Shown one piece after another: positions 29,337 to 38,600 of a stretch of 64,000 bases of DNA. The position numbers and the translations under genes were made by a program. Every line of letters starts with the position of its first letter. Position 1 is the first letter of the stretch. The DNA is from JACKBC01 sp041391125. Lineage in GTDB: Bacteria; Chloroflexota; Anaerolineae; Caldilineales; Caldilineaceae. The stretch is from the NCBI GenBank assembly GCA_041391125.1, contig JAWKON010000018.1, positions 62,001-126,000 on the forward strand. The letters run 5' to 3'. A model generated the notes under the pieces. The model was not told where the DNA came from. It ran no database searches and saw nothing but the letters and a program-made list of their open reading frames with translations.

Positions 29337-30401
29337 GTGACAAAGACCGCTTTTGTCTATGACGAGTTTAATTTGCGCCATACGCTGGCGGGGCATCCGG
29401 AAAATTACCGGCGGCTGGAAACCACGTGGGCGCTTTTGCAGCAGGATGGCATTCTGGAGCGGCTTTACGCCGTCCCCAGTTCGCCGGCGCCGCTGGACGC
29501 GATTTTGCGCGTCCATACGCCGCAGCATTTAGAGCGCGTGCGCAAATTGTCGGAGCAGGGCGGCGGCCGCATTGACGCCGATACCTATGCCAATCGCGAT
29601 ACGTATCAGGCGGCGCTGCTGTCGGCGGGCGGGCTGCTCAACGTGGTGGATGCCGTGCTGCGCGGCCAGGCGGACAATGGCTTTGCGCTGGTGCGCCCGC
29701 CGGGCCACCATGCGTTGCAGCACCGGGGCATGGGCTTTTGCATCTTTGCCAATGTGTCCATTGCGGCGCGCTGGGCGCAGGATCACTACGGCGTGGAGCG
29801 GGTGCTGATTGTCGATTTTGATGTGCACCACGGCAACGGCACGCAGGACATTTTTTATCACGACCCAACCGTGCTCTTTTTTAGCATCCACCAATACCCG
29901 CACTATCCCGGCACCGGCGGCGCCACGGAATTGGGCGATGAAATCGCGTATGGCGCCACAGTCAATGTGCCGGCGCCGCCGGGGGCCGGCGATGAAGGCT
30001 ATGTGGAATCGTTCCGGCGCATCCTGGCCCCCATAGCGCGCGAATTTAAGCCGGACCTGATTTTGCTCTCGGCTGGTTTTGATGCGCATTGGCTGGACCC
30101 GCTGGCCAGCATCAACCTGAGCGTGACGGGCTATAGCAAGCTCGTCGAAGAGACGTTGGCGCTGGCCGATGAACTGTGCGGGGGCAAATTGGTGGCCGTG
30201 CTGGAAGGCGGGTATCATTTGGATGTGCTGGCGCACTGCGTGCTGAGTACGCTGCGCGTGCTGAGCGGCAGTTCTGAAGGCCCCAGTGATCCCTTCGGTC
30301 CAGCGCCCAGCGGCGAACACAATATTCACCAATTGATCGGCCAGTTGCGTAATCTGCACGGCATTAAAGAGCCGCCGAGCTATTCGTTGCCGCGGGGATG
30401 A
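29337..30401 (+). CDS. histone-deacetylase-family amidohydrolase (acetoin utilisation/acetylpolyamine type)
   Basis: A zinc amidohydrolase of 354 residues that removes acetyl groups from lysines or polyamines. The active-site elements are all present: RPPGHHALQ (the His pair), GFCIFANVSIAARWA, the zinc ligands in DFDVHHGNGTQDIF and SAGFDAHWLDPL, and LEGGYHLDVL. Bacterial members are named AcuC- or AphA-like; the acetylated substrate here is not evident. Start GTG at 29337; an overlapping ATG is out of frame. It is intact, marking the end of the error-rich stretch, and it follows the phosphotransferase gene closely. Confidence 0.9.
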   Translation: MTKTAFVYDEFNLRHTLAGHPENYRRLETTWALLQQDGILERLYAVPSSPAPLDAILRVHTPQHLERVRKLSEQGGGRIDADTYANRDTYQAALLSAGGLLNVVDAVLRGQADNGFALVRPPGHHALQHRGMGFCIFANVSIAARWAQDHYGVERVLIVDFDVHHGNGTQDIFYHDPTVLFFSIHQYPHYPGTGGATELGDEIAYGATVNVPAPPGAGDEGYVESFRRILAPIAREFKPDLILLSAGFDAHWLDPLASINLSVTGYSKLVEETLALADELCGGKLVAVLEGGYHLDVLAHCVLSTLRVLSGSSEGPSDPFGPAPSGEHNIHQLIGQLRNLHGIKEPPSYSLPRG

Positions 30402-30410
30402 GGATGTTTT

Positions 30411-30491
30411 TGCGTGTTACGTATTGCGTGTACCGGTTCAGCAACTCGCATCGAAGCAAGATCGTCCGCGGCTTGACGCAACACGCAATAC
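30411..30491. repeat. TGCGTGTTACG...TACCGGTTCAG repeat, first of a tandem pair
   Basis: Starts TGCGTGTTACGTATTGCGTG, contains TACCGGTTCAGCAACTCG and CAAGATCGTCC, and ends TTGACGCAACACGCAATAC, complementary to the start. A second, slightly different copy follows after 16 bases. Confidence 0.8.
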
Positions 30492-30507
30492 GAAATAAAA
30501 ACATTGT

Positions 30508-30589
30508 TGCGTGTTGCGTAGTGCGTGTACCGGTTGAGCAACCCGTATCGAAACAAGATTGTCCACCGCTTGACGCAACACGCAATACA
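30508..30589. repeat. TGCGTGTTGCG...TACCGGTTGAG repeat, second of a tandem pair
   Basis: Same layout as the preceding copy, with scattered substitutions (GTATCGAAACAAGATTGTCC in the middle). Both have the same orientation, and together they fill the gap before the TPR gene. Confidence 0.8.
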
Positions 30590-30618
30590 CAACAGATATC
30601 TTGTACAAGCCGCACCTT

Positions 30619-31419
30619 ATGTTCCAACCAGACATCAATCCCACCCACACCTCCATTTCCCTTCCTGTTTGGAACGCGCAGATTGACGAACGTCTGTTAG
30701 AAGGGGATATGCAGACCGCGTTACAGATGGTGCGGGTGGTGTTGCGGCAGCTTCCGCAGCATTTGGCCAGCTATTGCCGCGTATTGGAGGCGGCGTGGCA
30801 GTTGCGGCGTTGGGATGAGGGTGAAGAGTGGGGCGGGCGGCTGCTGCGTGCGGACCCGGGCAACCCGATGGCGTGGCGGGCATTGGCCCGGGCGGCGGAG
30901 GAACGGGGCAAGCGCAGCCAGGCGCGGGCCATTTGGCAGCGGGCGTTTGAATCTGATCCCTATGAGCGCGCCATCCGGCGCGGGCTGTATCGCACCAGCC
31001 TGAACGTGACGACGCCGCTAGCGTTGAATCAGGCCTGCTTTGCCACGATTCAACGCCGCTGTGAGCATTGGCCGCGCGCGGCGCAGGTTTACGCGGCGCT
31101 GGTGGAGGCGAATCCGGGACGCAGCGATTTTCAGATCAATCTGCTGATTGCGCTGTGGCAGAGCGGGGCGCGGGCCGATGCCTATCGGCTGGCCCAGCGG
31201 CTGGTGCATGGCGAGCGAGCGCTGCTGCCGCCGTGGGTGGTCATCCATGCGCTGGGTGACAAAAATGACAAAGCGCTGGCCCACCGGCCCCTGCGCACTC
31301 TGGACCCCGATGGCGAGTATATGTTGACCTGGTACGGTGTGCAAGCGGGCAAAGCTGCGCCGCCGGCCGAAGAAATTATGATCAAGTTGACCGAGCAAGA
31401 GGCTGAGTTACAGAGCTGA
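30619..31419 (+). CDS. TPR-repeat protein
   Basis: A cytosolic protein of 266 residues without signal peptide. It consists of helix pairs of the tetratricopeptide kind: LLEGDMQTALQMVRVVLRQ, HLASYCRVLEAAWQLRRWDE, NPMAWRALARAAEERGKRSQ, and SDFQINLLIALWQSGARADA. Such proteins are scaffolds; no partner is evident. The ATG at 30619 is preferred over an upstream TTG that lies within the repeat-derived leader. The stop is three bases before the scpB start, so the two are translationally coupled. This suggests a role linked to chromosome segregation or simply shared expression. Confidence 0.75.
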   Translation: MFQPDINPTHTSISLPVWNAQIDERLLEGDMQTALQMVRVVLRQLPQHLASYCRVLEAAWQLRRWDEGEEWGGRLLRADPGNPMAWRALARAAEERGKRSQARAIWQRAFESDPYERAIRRGLYRTSLNVTTPLALNQACFATIQRRCEHWPRAAQVYAALVEANPGRSDFQINLLIALWQSGARADAYRLAQRLVHGERALLPPWVVIHALGDKNDKALAHRPLRTLDPDGEYMLTWYGVQAGKAAPPAEEIMIKLTEQEAELQS

Positions 31420-31421
31420 AA

Positions 31422-32603
31422 ATGAAATCATTTAATGCTTTTCGCTTAATAATCGACCTTTTTTCTATGATGTGGAACGCGCTGCGCGGGCGGCCGCGGG
31501 CGGCGCAGATCGCCCAGAAAGAATCTGCGGCGGCGGTCGATGAAACTACATCCCCTGAGCCACTACCGGCTGTGCATGAGCATGAGCCGAAGCGCGTCGT
31601 GACGGCCAGCGAGCCCCCAAGCCAGCGTGAAACCGTGCTGACAGCCACGATTTATATTGACGCCGCCGAAACGGCAGCGGCAGACGACATGACCGAGCAG
31701 ATTTTTATGGCGGAAACAGAGACCGCGGAAACCGATACGCCCGTGTTGGAAAATGATGCAGCGGATACGGTAGACGCGGCCATCGGGGAGATTGCCATTG
31801 ATGAAGAGACCGCAATGGCTGGTGATCAACCTCAGCAACCGCTGCCGCCGGCCGATAAGGATGACGCGCGGCTTCAGGCGGCAGAGCAGAATGGACACAT
31901 GGCTGAAATTTACGATGCCGTTGCCATCACGGAAGCAACTGCCGCTGAACGGATCGCAGAGGCTGAAATCGATCCTGCCGAGAAGATGCCCGCCGAGCAA
32001 TGGGTGGATCTCAATGGCGAATCCGTGGCGCTTACGGCTGTATTGGAGAGCTTGCTCTTTGTATCGGACACCGCGCTGGAGCCGGCGCGGGCCGCCAAGG
32101 TGCTGCCCTGCACGGTAGAACAGATCGAAGCGGGCCTGCAGCGGCTGCGCATGATTTATCAACACGAAGGGCGCGGGCTGCGCGTGCAGGAACGCGGTGG
32201 GCGCTATTTGCTGGTCACCATGCCCACCGCCGCCCCCGTGATCGAAGCCTTCCTCAATCTGGACCTGGACACGCGCTTGAGCGGACCGGCGCTGGAGGCG
32301 CTGGCCGTCATCGCCTACCGCCAGCCGGTTACGCGTTCGCAGATCGAGGCCGTGCGCGGGGTGGATTGCGGCCATGTGTTGCGCGTGTTGCTCCAGCATG
32401 AGTTGATTGAAGAGGCGGGGCGCCTGGAAACGCCGGGCCGCCCGATTCTCTACGGTGTGACCGACCGCTTTTTACAACACTTTGGCCTGACCAGCATGAG
32501 TGAGCTGCCCAAGCTGGAAACCAATGAGGCCGATATGCTGTGGGCGGCCACGCAACTAGCCGAAGAGACAGGTGCAGGTGATGCAGTAAACTCTCAAGAA
32601 TAA
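31422..32603 (+). CDS. scpB: segregation and condensation protein B with long acidic N-terminal extension
   Basis: ScpB forms the kite subunit of the SMC-ScpAB condensin complex. The conserved winged-helix core occupies roughly residues 195-370: LTAVLESLLFVSDTALEPAR, GGRYLLVTMPTAAPVIEAFL, RLSGPALEALAVIAYRQPVT, RSQIEAVRGVDCGHVLRVLL and TPGRPILYGVTDRFLQHFGL. The first ~190 residues are an acidic, Ala- and Glu-rich, probably disordered region absent from typical 180-200 residue ScpB proteins. The core identification is firm. No scpA or smc gene is adjacent; the coupled upstream TPR gene replaces the usual neighbour. Confidence 0.92.
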   Translation: MKSFNAFRLIIDLFSMMWNALRGRPRAAQIAQKESAAAVDETTSPEPLPAVHEHEPKRVVTASEPPSQRETVLTATIYIDAAETAAADDMTEQIFMAETETAETDTPVLENDAADTVDAAIGEIAIDEETAMAGDQPQQPLPPADKDDARLQAAEQNGHMAEIYDAVAITEATAAERIAEAEIDPAEKMPAEQWVDLNGESVALTAVLESLLFVSDTALEPARAAKVLPCTVEQIEAGLQRLRMIYQHEGRGLRVQERGGRYLLVTMPTAAPVIEAFLNLDLDTRLSGPALEALAVIAYRQPVTRSQIEAVRGVDCGHVLRVLLQHELIEEAGRLETPGRPILYGVTDRFLQHFGLTSMSELPKLETNEADMLWAATQLAEETGAGDAVNSQE

Positions 32604-32619
32604 GGAGTGAGGAGATATT

Positions 32620-32670
32620 TATTGCTGTATTGCTGTATTGCTCTCAGAGCAATACAGCAATACAGCAATA
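32620..32670. repeat. perfect 25-bp palindrome of TATTGCTG units
   Basis: Arms of 25 bp (32620-32644 and 32646-32670) around a single central C at 32645; each arm is built from TATTGCTG units. It starts 16 bases after the scpB stop and could attenuate transcription, but no T-run follows. Half-units recur at 34011-34031. Confidence 0.8.
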
Positions 32671-32761
32671 CAGCAATAACGATTGATACAGCTCGCCATT
32701 CTCAATAGTGCCTATTTATAACGAAAGACTAATAGTCCTCTAACGCAATACATGTAAAACT

Positions 32762-32789
32762 TTGCTACACTAAATACGTAGTGTATATG
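32762..32789 (+). promoter_or_regulatory. candidate promoter with dyad operator
   Basis: TTGCTA (32762-32767) and TATATG (32784-32789) are spaced by 16 bases. The spacer forms the dyad ACACTA-AATACG-TAGTGT (32767-32784). The boxes are weak, so this is a suggestion only. It lies 136 bases before the metallopeptidase start. Confidence 0.3.
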
Positions 32790-32924
32790 TGAAGATTTAC
32801 AGAGTTTGTGACAATAACCAGAGAGATCGCAACGCGAAATGATAGGGCCAGATTCACAAAACGAGTCCGATGCCTGTGTGGCCAACACCGTTGCGATGGC
32901 TGATATTTAGAGGGAGCGCAAAGT

Positions 32925-33627
32925 ATGTTTTACGCCTTGAATCCAATATATTACTTGATTATGCTGCCGGCGCTGCTTTTTTGGCTTTTGGGCCCAAATG
33001 CGGGTCAAATCGGCTTTCAATAAGTATTCAAAAGTACGCAGCGGAACCGGCGCCACCGGTGCGGCGGCCGCTCGTCGCATTCTAAACGCCAATGGGCTGG
33101 GGCATGTAGCGGTGCAACGCGTCAACGGCTTTCTGAGCGATCATTACGACCCGCGCTCGAAAACGCTGAATTTGAGCCCAGCCGTTTTTGACAGCCCTAG
33201 CCTGGCCGCGGTCGGTGTGGCCGCCCACGAAGCGGGCCACGCTCTACAGGACCAGGCCCATTATGCGCCGCTTCAGTTGCGCTCGGCCATGGTGCCAGCG
33301 GCGCAGTTTGGCAGTTGGCTGGGACCGATGATCATCTTTGTTGGCTTTCTGCTTATGAACGTGGTCGGAACCAGCCTGGCCTGGATTGGGGTGGCAATTT
33401 TGGCGGTCACCACCCTTTTTACCCTTGTGACGCTGCCGGTGGAATTTGACGCCAGCCACCGCGCCAGAAAGCTGCTCGTTGCGGAAGGGATTCTCACACC
33501 GCAGGAAGTGCAAAGCGTGGACAAAGTGCTGGATGCAGCCGCATTGACTTACGTAGCCGCCGCGGTGAGCGCGATCTTATCGCTGCTCTACTACGTTATG
33601 CTTTTGACTGGTGGAAGGAGACGATAA
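32925..33627 (+). CDS. YugP-like membrane zinc metallopeptidase (one frameshift)
   Basis: A family of about 230 residues (Zn_peptidase_2). The start MFYALNPIYYLIMLPALL is the first membrane helix. A T6 run at 32977-32982 breaks the frame; removing one T gives FWAQMRVKSAFNKYSKVRSG, the normal continuation. The zinc motif is VAAHEAGHALQDQ (HExxH). Two further hydrophobic segments follow (IIFVGFLLMNVVG and TLFTLVTLP), then EFDASHRARKLL, a conserved region, and a final helix. Its role is presumably membrane protein quality control, but substrates are unknown for the family. The stop overlaps the start of the next gene (TAATG). Confidence 0.85.
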
Positions 33628-33944
33628 TGAACAGTGGATTTCGATACGTCCGCTTTGGCTCAATGGGCCAGAATCTGGGCCGCACCATTGTGGGCGGCGC
33701 CTGGTGGATGTTACTGGCGCCGGGGCTGTTGCTCACTATGATGGCCATCGCCATTTTGGTTTGGCCAGAGCTGCTGGCTTACATGGTCGCCTCGGTGATT
33801 CTGTTCGCCGGCCTCACGCTGATCGGCTGGGCGCTGACCATGCGCATGGCCGAAAAGAAGATACGTCGCAACATTTCTGATGTTGACCAGGGCTTCACGA
33901 GCTATCAGTCCAGTCAGGGCGACGTTATTTATTACGAACGTTAA
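33627..33944 (+). CDS. small membrane protein coupled to the metallopeptidase
   Basis: A 105-residue protein with two hydrophobic helices (WWMLLAPGLLLTMMAIAILV and LAYMVASVILFAGLTLIGWA) and a charged C-terminal tail. I recognise no family. Its ATG shares an A with the TAA stop of the metallopeptidase gene, so translation is coupled and the two products may work together in the membrane. A strong terminator follows 19 bases after its stop. Confidence 0.7.
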   Translation: MNSGFRYVRFGSMGQNLGRTIVGGAWWMLLAPGLLLTMMAIAILVWPELLAYMVASVILFAGLTLIGWALTMRMAEKKIRRNISDVDQGFTSYQSSQGDVIYYER

Positions 33945-33963
33945 ATTGGATTGATTCAAATGT

Positions 33964-34006
33964 AAAAGAAGATGCAGGGGACGGAACGCCTCCTGCATCT
34001 TCTTTT
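33964..34006 (+). terminator. intrinsic terminator
   Basis: AAAAGAAGATGCAGG (33964-33978) pairs perfectly with CCTGCATCTTCTTTT (33992-34006) and is followed by ATTT. It closes the metallopeptidase pair. Confidence 0.9.
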
Positions 34007-34105
34007 ATTTGCATATTGCTGTATTGCTATTGAACGAGCGTCAATCTTTAACGCGGATAATTTCCGCCCTCGGCAAAGATGAAAGGGTTGCTGAAAAGGA
34101 GCTTT

Positions 34106-34945
34106 ATGCTGCGCGAAATTCACGTCACCCATATTCAAGAAACTGTGGCCGAGCTGATCGCTGAATCGGCCTACAATTTGCCTGCCGATTATCTGGCCGC
34201 CATGCAGCAGGCGCGGGCAACGGAAGCATCCGATCTGGGCGGCGCAATCATCACGTTGCTGCTGGACAATGCGGCCTATGCCGCCAGCGAGCAGATTCCC
34301 ACCTGCCAGGACACCGGCATGGCGCTGATCTTTCTGGAGATCGGCCAGGATGTGCATCTGACCGGCGGGCCATTGCATCCGGCCATTGCTCAAGGCGTCA
34401 TCAACGGCTACGCTAATCTGCGCAAGTCGGTGGTGAGCGACCCGCTGCTGCGCCAAAACAGCGGTGACAACACACCGCCGATTACGCACATCGACATTGT
34501 GCCGGGCGACCAGGTGCGCGTGACCGTGATGATGAAGGGTTTCGGCGCCGAGCTGATGAGCCAACTCAAGATGATGCCGCCGTCGGTGGGCGTCGAGGGT
34601 GTGAAGCGTTTTGTGCTGCAGGTGGTGGAGCAGGCCGGTCCCAACGCCTGCCCGCCCTTGATTGTTGGCGTGGGTATGGGCGGCTCATTCGACACGGTGG
34701 GTGCGCTGGCCAAAAAGGCGCTGCTGCGCCCGCTCGGGCAGCCCAACGCGCAACCGCATCTAGCCCAAATGGAAGCAGAACTGCTGGCCAAGATTAATCG
34801 GCTGGGCATTGGTCCGCAAGGGCTAGGCGGCAGCACCACCGCCCTGGCCGTCCATGTGGAAGCCTATGCCACCCACATTGCCGCCTTGCCCGTCGCCGTT
34901 AATCTGAATTGCTCGGCCCCGCGCCGGGCCACCCAAATTATTTGA
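34106..34945 (+). CDS. class I fumarate hydratase, alpha subunit
   Basis: The N-terminal half of the oxygen-sensitive [4Fe-4S] fumarase, which converts fumarate to malate in the TCA cycle. The three cluster cysteines are visible: IPTCQDTGMAL, NACPPLIVGVGMGG and NLNCSAPRRA. GGSTTALAVHVE is also conserved. At 279 residues it matches two-subunit archaeal and bacterial forms. ATG at 34106 is chosen because AGGAG lies four to five bases upstream and relatives start near MLREI; an upstream ATG at 34079 is less likely. L-tartrate dehydratase shares this fold, but the fumarase assignment fits a lone catabolic pair. Confidence 0.9.
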   Translation: MLREIHVTHIQETVAELIAESAYNLPADYLAAMQQARATEASDLGGAIITLLLDNAAYAASEQIPTCQDTGMALIFLEIGQDVHLTGGPLHPAIAQGVINGYANLRKSVVSDPLLRQNSGDNTPPITHIDIVPGDQVRVTVMMKGFGAELMSQLKMMPPSVGVEGVKRFVLQVVEQAGPNACPPLIVGVGMGGSFDTVGALAKKALLRPLGQPNAQPHLAQMEAELLAKINRLGIGPQGLGGSTTALAVHVEAYATHIAALPVAVNLNCSAPRRATQII

Positions 34946-34948
34946 TAA

Positions 34949-35017
34949 CGCAGACTGCGATGCACGGCCGCCTTAACTTTGTCTGCCTGCACAATTCCAC
35001 GGCCGTGCGTTGCAGTC
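34949..35017. repeat. palindrome between the fumarase subunits, GCAGACTGCGATGCA family
   Basis: GACTGCGATGCACGGCCG (34953-34970) pairs with CGGCCGTGCGTTGCAGTC (35000-35017) through two G-T pairs. It separates two genes that should be translated at equal levels. A related copy is at 4351-4420. Confidence 0.7.
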
Positions 35018-35045
35018 GAAGTGGCTTTAACGATTAAATTTCTCC

Positions 35046-35606
35046 ATGACTATTCACACCATCCAGACCCCCATTTCCAACGAAATGCTGCACGCGCTGC
35101 GGGCGGGCGACCTGGTGCGCATCAGCGGCGTAATCTATGGCGCGCGCGATGCCGCCCACAAACGCATGGTCGAGGCGCTGGCCAATGGGGAGGCGCTGCC
35201 GGTCGCTTTAACCGGGCAGATCATTTATTATGTGGGGCCGGCGCCGGCCAAAGAGGGCTATGCCATTGGCCCGGCCGGCCCTACCACCAGCGGACGCATG
35301 GATCCGTACACGGTTGCGCTTTTGGAACAGGGCGTCAAGGGCTTCATTGGCAAAGGCTATCGCTCGGCGGCCGTGAAGCAGGCATTGGTGCAGCACAGCG
35401 CCATTTACATGGCCGCCGTGGGGGGCGCCGCCGCGCTGCTGGCCCGCCAGATCGAACAGAGCCGCGTGGTGGCCTATGCCGACCTGGGTACAGAGGCGAT
35501 TTATGAATTTGTGGTCAAGGAGTTTCCGGCCATTGTGGTGAACGACGTGTATGGCGGGGATGCGTACGAGGCGGGGCGGGCGGCTTTTGCACAGATTTCC
35601 GATTAG
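35046..35606 (+). CDS. class I fumarate hydratase, beta subunit
   Basis: The C-terminal half of class I fumarase (fumerase_C domain), 186 residues. Visible: the swivel-domain motifs ALRAGDLVRISGVIYGARD, HKRM, IIYYVGPAPA, GPTTSGRMDPYT and IGKGYRSAAVKQAL, which bind substrate next to the cluster of the alpha subunit. It closes with VNDVYGGD. The gene follows the alpha gene with a 100-base palindromic spacer. Its stop lies five bases from the stop of the convergent SARP-type regulator gene. Confidence 0.9.
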   Translation: MTIHTIQTPISNEMLHALRAGDLVRISGVIYGARDAAHKRMVEALANGEALPVALTGQIIYYVGPAPAKEGYAIGPAGPTTSGRMDPYTVALLEQGVKGFIGKGYRSAAVKQALVQHSAIYMAAVGGAAALLARQIEQSRVVAYADLGTEAIYEFVVKEFPAIVVNDVYGGDAYEAGRAAFAQISD

Positions 35607-35611
35607 GGACT

Positions 35612-38600
35612 TTATCGCATCGCTGCTGAATCATAGCGCGCGGTGATATCTGCCAACACGGTTGACATATTCAACTGCGCCGGTTGGTCCTCTGTATCTG
35701 AAAGTTCTTTTTCTGCCGGTGCATATTTATGGTGGAATGCGCGCGCCATTGCGCGGGTGGCGGCAGGGGCGGCGGCATAATTGCTCACAAAAGTCATCCA
35801 GCCAATGGCTGCGCTGAGTTTTTGGGTTTCAAATAAATGCATCGCGGCGGCAAGAATCAAAAACAGGGCAGCCGTCTGAAACGACTCGGGTTGCGTTAAT
35901 GCCAGCGCCGAGCGCAACACAGTGGCCGCCTCCTCCATTTGCCCCATGCGTACCAGCACGCGCGCCAGGTGGGCCTGGCAGATGATGATATCCCCCGTCC
36001 GCCCGCTCTGCGCGCCCAAGTCGGCCGCCTCGCGCAGATATTGGCATGCTAATTCCCAATGCCCTTCATCCTCCTCCAGCAGCGCCAAATGGGTCAGATC
36101 CAACCCAATGCTGGAGGTCAGCTCGATGGATTGGCTGGTGGCCAAGGCGCGCTGCAACAAGATGCGCGCCTGTTGGTAATCTCCCCGCAGCCGGTGAATA
36201 TCGCCCACCGAGCGGTCCACGCTGCCTTCCAAATAGATGTTGCCTGCGCGCCGGCTGATGGCGCGCGCCTGGGCAAAATAGGTCAGCGCCTCCGCATAGT
36301 CACCGGTCATTTCGCACGTGCGCCCCAGCCGATAGTAGAGCCGCCCCCAATCGCTTTTGCAGCCAGCGCGCTGCGACAGCTCTAGCGCTTCCAGTAACAG
36401 CCGTTTACTTTTGGCATATTCGCCCTCTTGCATGGCCGCAAAGCCCAAATTGATGTACGACGGCAGCAGCGCCTCGATGTCGCCCAGTTGACGCCCAATG
36501 GCGACAGCCTGCTGGAAATGCTCCGCCGCCGGCGCGGTCTGCCCGCGCGCCAAAAAGATGATGCCCAACGCGTAGTGGGCGTCGATCAGCGCCCGGCTCT
36601 TTTTTCCATGCCGCAACTCATCGACGGCGTTTTGCGCCAGCACTTCTGCATCTTTGGCCCGCCCTTGGTCCATGGCCACGCGGGCCAATCCAGCCAGGGC
36701 GGCCGCATAGTGCTCTTTATCGCCCGTGCGCTGGGCCAAAGTGCGCTGCTCCAAATAGAAATTTTCGGCCTGCGCCAGCCGACGCATAGGCATATGGAAA
36801 CGCCCTAGCCAGCCGTTGACGCCGACCAGCGTACGCGCCACTTCGGGCCGGGCGGCATGAGGTTGCAGTACTTGGGCCGCCTGTTGCAACAGTGCCGCGC
36901 CATCGCGATAGCGCGCATCCGATTCATATAGCCGGGCCACCGGTTCGGTCATCTGCATGATTGGCTCCAGCCATGCGTTTTGCAGGGCGGTGCGCCAGGC
37001 CGCCTGTACATTATCAAACTCAACGCGCAGCGCGCCCAGCAGTGCGGTGACGGACGCGCCATTGGCGGACCGCGCGGCGGGCGCGTGGTCCGCGCTGAAG
37101 GCGGCGTAATAGTCGGCGTGCTCGGCGTTCACAATGTGCTCTGCATCGGCTAATTTTTCCGCCGCAAATTGGCGGATCAACTCATGCATTTCGTAGCGCC
37201 CGTCCGCTGTGCGCCACAGCAGCACCCGTTCCACCAATGCCGCCAGAATGGGCAACGTGGCCCCGGCCACAGCTTCGGCGGCAGCGCGGGTGCAACTGCC
37301 GCGAAAAACCGAGAATTTGCTCAAAACCAGCTTTTCCGGCTCGGTTAAGCGCCGCCAGGTCTGCTCTAAAATGGCGCGCAGGCTGCGGTGGCGCGCGGGT
37401 ACGTTTTGCAGCGATGTGCGCAAAAAGTCAAAACTGCGCTCGATCTCCTCGCGAATCTCACGACAGGGGAGGACGCGTGTCCAGGCTGCCGCCAACTCGA
37501 TGCCCAATGGCATCCCACCCAACAACCGGCAAATCCGCGCAATCTCCGCTGCTTCGCGATCCGCGGCAAAACCAGGATGCGCGCGGCGGGCGCTTTGGAT
37601 AAATAGCTGAATCGCGTCATTTATAACCGTACCATTTGCGACCCCATCTTTTGTGACGGCGCCGGATGTATCGGGTGGGGTGAATATTTCCGCCGCATCT
37701 ATCGACGGTGCATTCTCAATTTGCGGCAACAACATGCCGCTGATGGGGTGAAACCAGGCTTCCTGCAAATCCAGCGGCTCGCGCGTGGTGACCAGAATTT
37801 TGACGGCGAGCAGCCGCCGCAGAATCTCCGACACCAACGGGGCGCCGTCCAGCAGATGTTCAAAATTGTCGAGCACCAGCAACATGCGCATGTCGCGCAA
37901 ATGGCGGAGCAGTTGCTTCTCTGGGGGCGTGCTGCCGGAAAAACTCAGGCCCAATGTTTTGGCGATGGTCGGTGCAATTTCGGAGGAGGCATCCAGCGGC
38001 TGCAGCGGCACAAAATAGATGCCATCGGCGAACAGTTCCTGCGCCAATTTGTGCGCGTCCAATTGGCGTGCAGCTTCCAGCGCCAGGCGCGTCTTGCCAA
38101 TGCCGCCGGTCCCCACCAGCGTGAGCAAGCGACAGTCGGGGTCGCGCAGCCGCTGCTGGATGTCCACTAAATCCTGCACGCGACCCACAAAAGGCGTGGG
38201 TGGTGTTGGCAAGACGGGGCGGGTGGCGGGTATGCGGGGTGGCGGGGGTGCGGGTGAGGATTGGGGGGGTGGAGCCGCCGGTGGCTGCGGTTTTACATCG
38301 CCGCGGCGAATCTGTTCGACCAACTGGATGGTTGCGGCATCGGGCTCCACGTCCAATTCGCTGGCCAAGGCGTGCCGGCACAGTTCAAATTGGGCCAGGG
38401 CGGCGCTGCGTTGGCCCGACTGCGCCAGCAGTAATATCAAGTGGCGATGTGCTTCTTCGCGCCAGGGCTCCAGAGTGAGCAGCCGGCGTAGCGTGTTCAT
38501 GGCGCCGTCCGTATCGCCGGCATCCTGCAATTGCTCGGCCAGCGCTTGCAACGCTTGCAGCACAGTTTCGCGATAGCGGGTGCGCTCCGTTAGCAGCCAC

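Larger units (their letters stand above)
32604..32924. other. intergenic region between scpB and the metallopeptidase gene
   Basis: About 320 bases holding the perfect palindrome at 32620-32670, an AT-rich stretch, and a candidate promoter with an internal dyad at 32762-32789. GGGAG lies seven bases before the ATG of the next gene. No coding frame or structured RNA was recognised. Confidence 0.5.
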
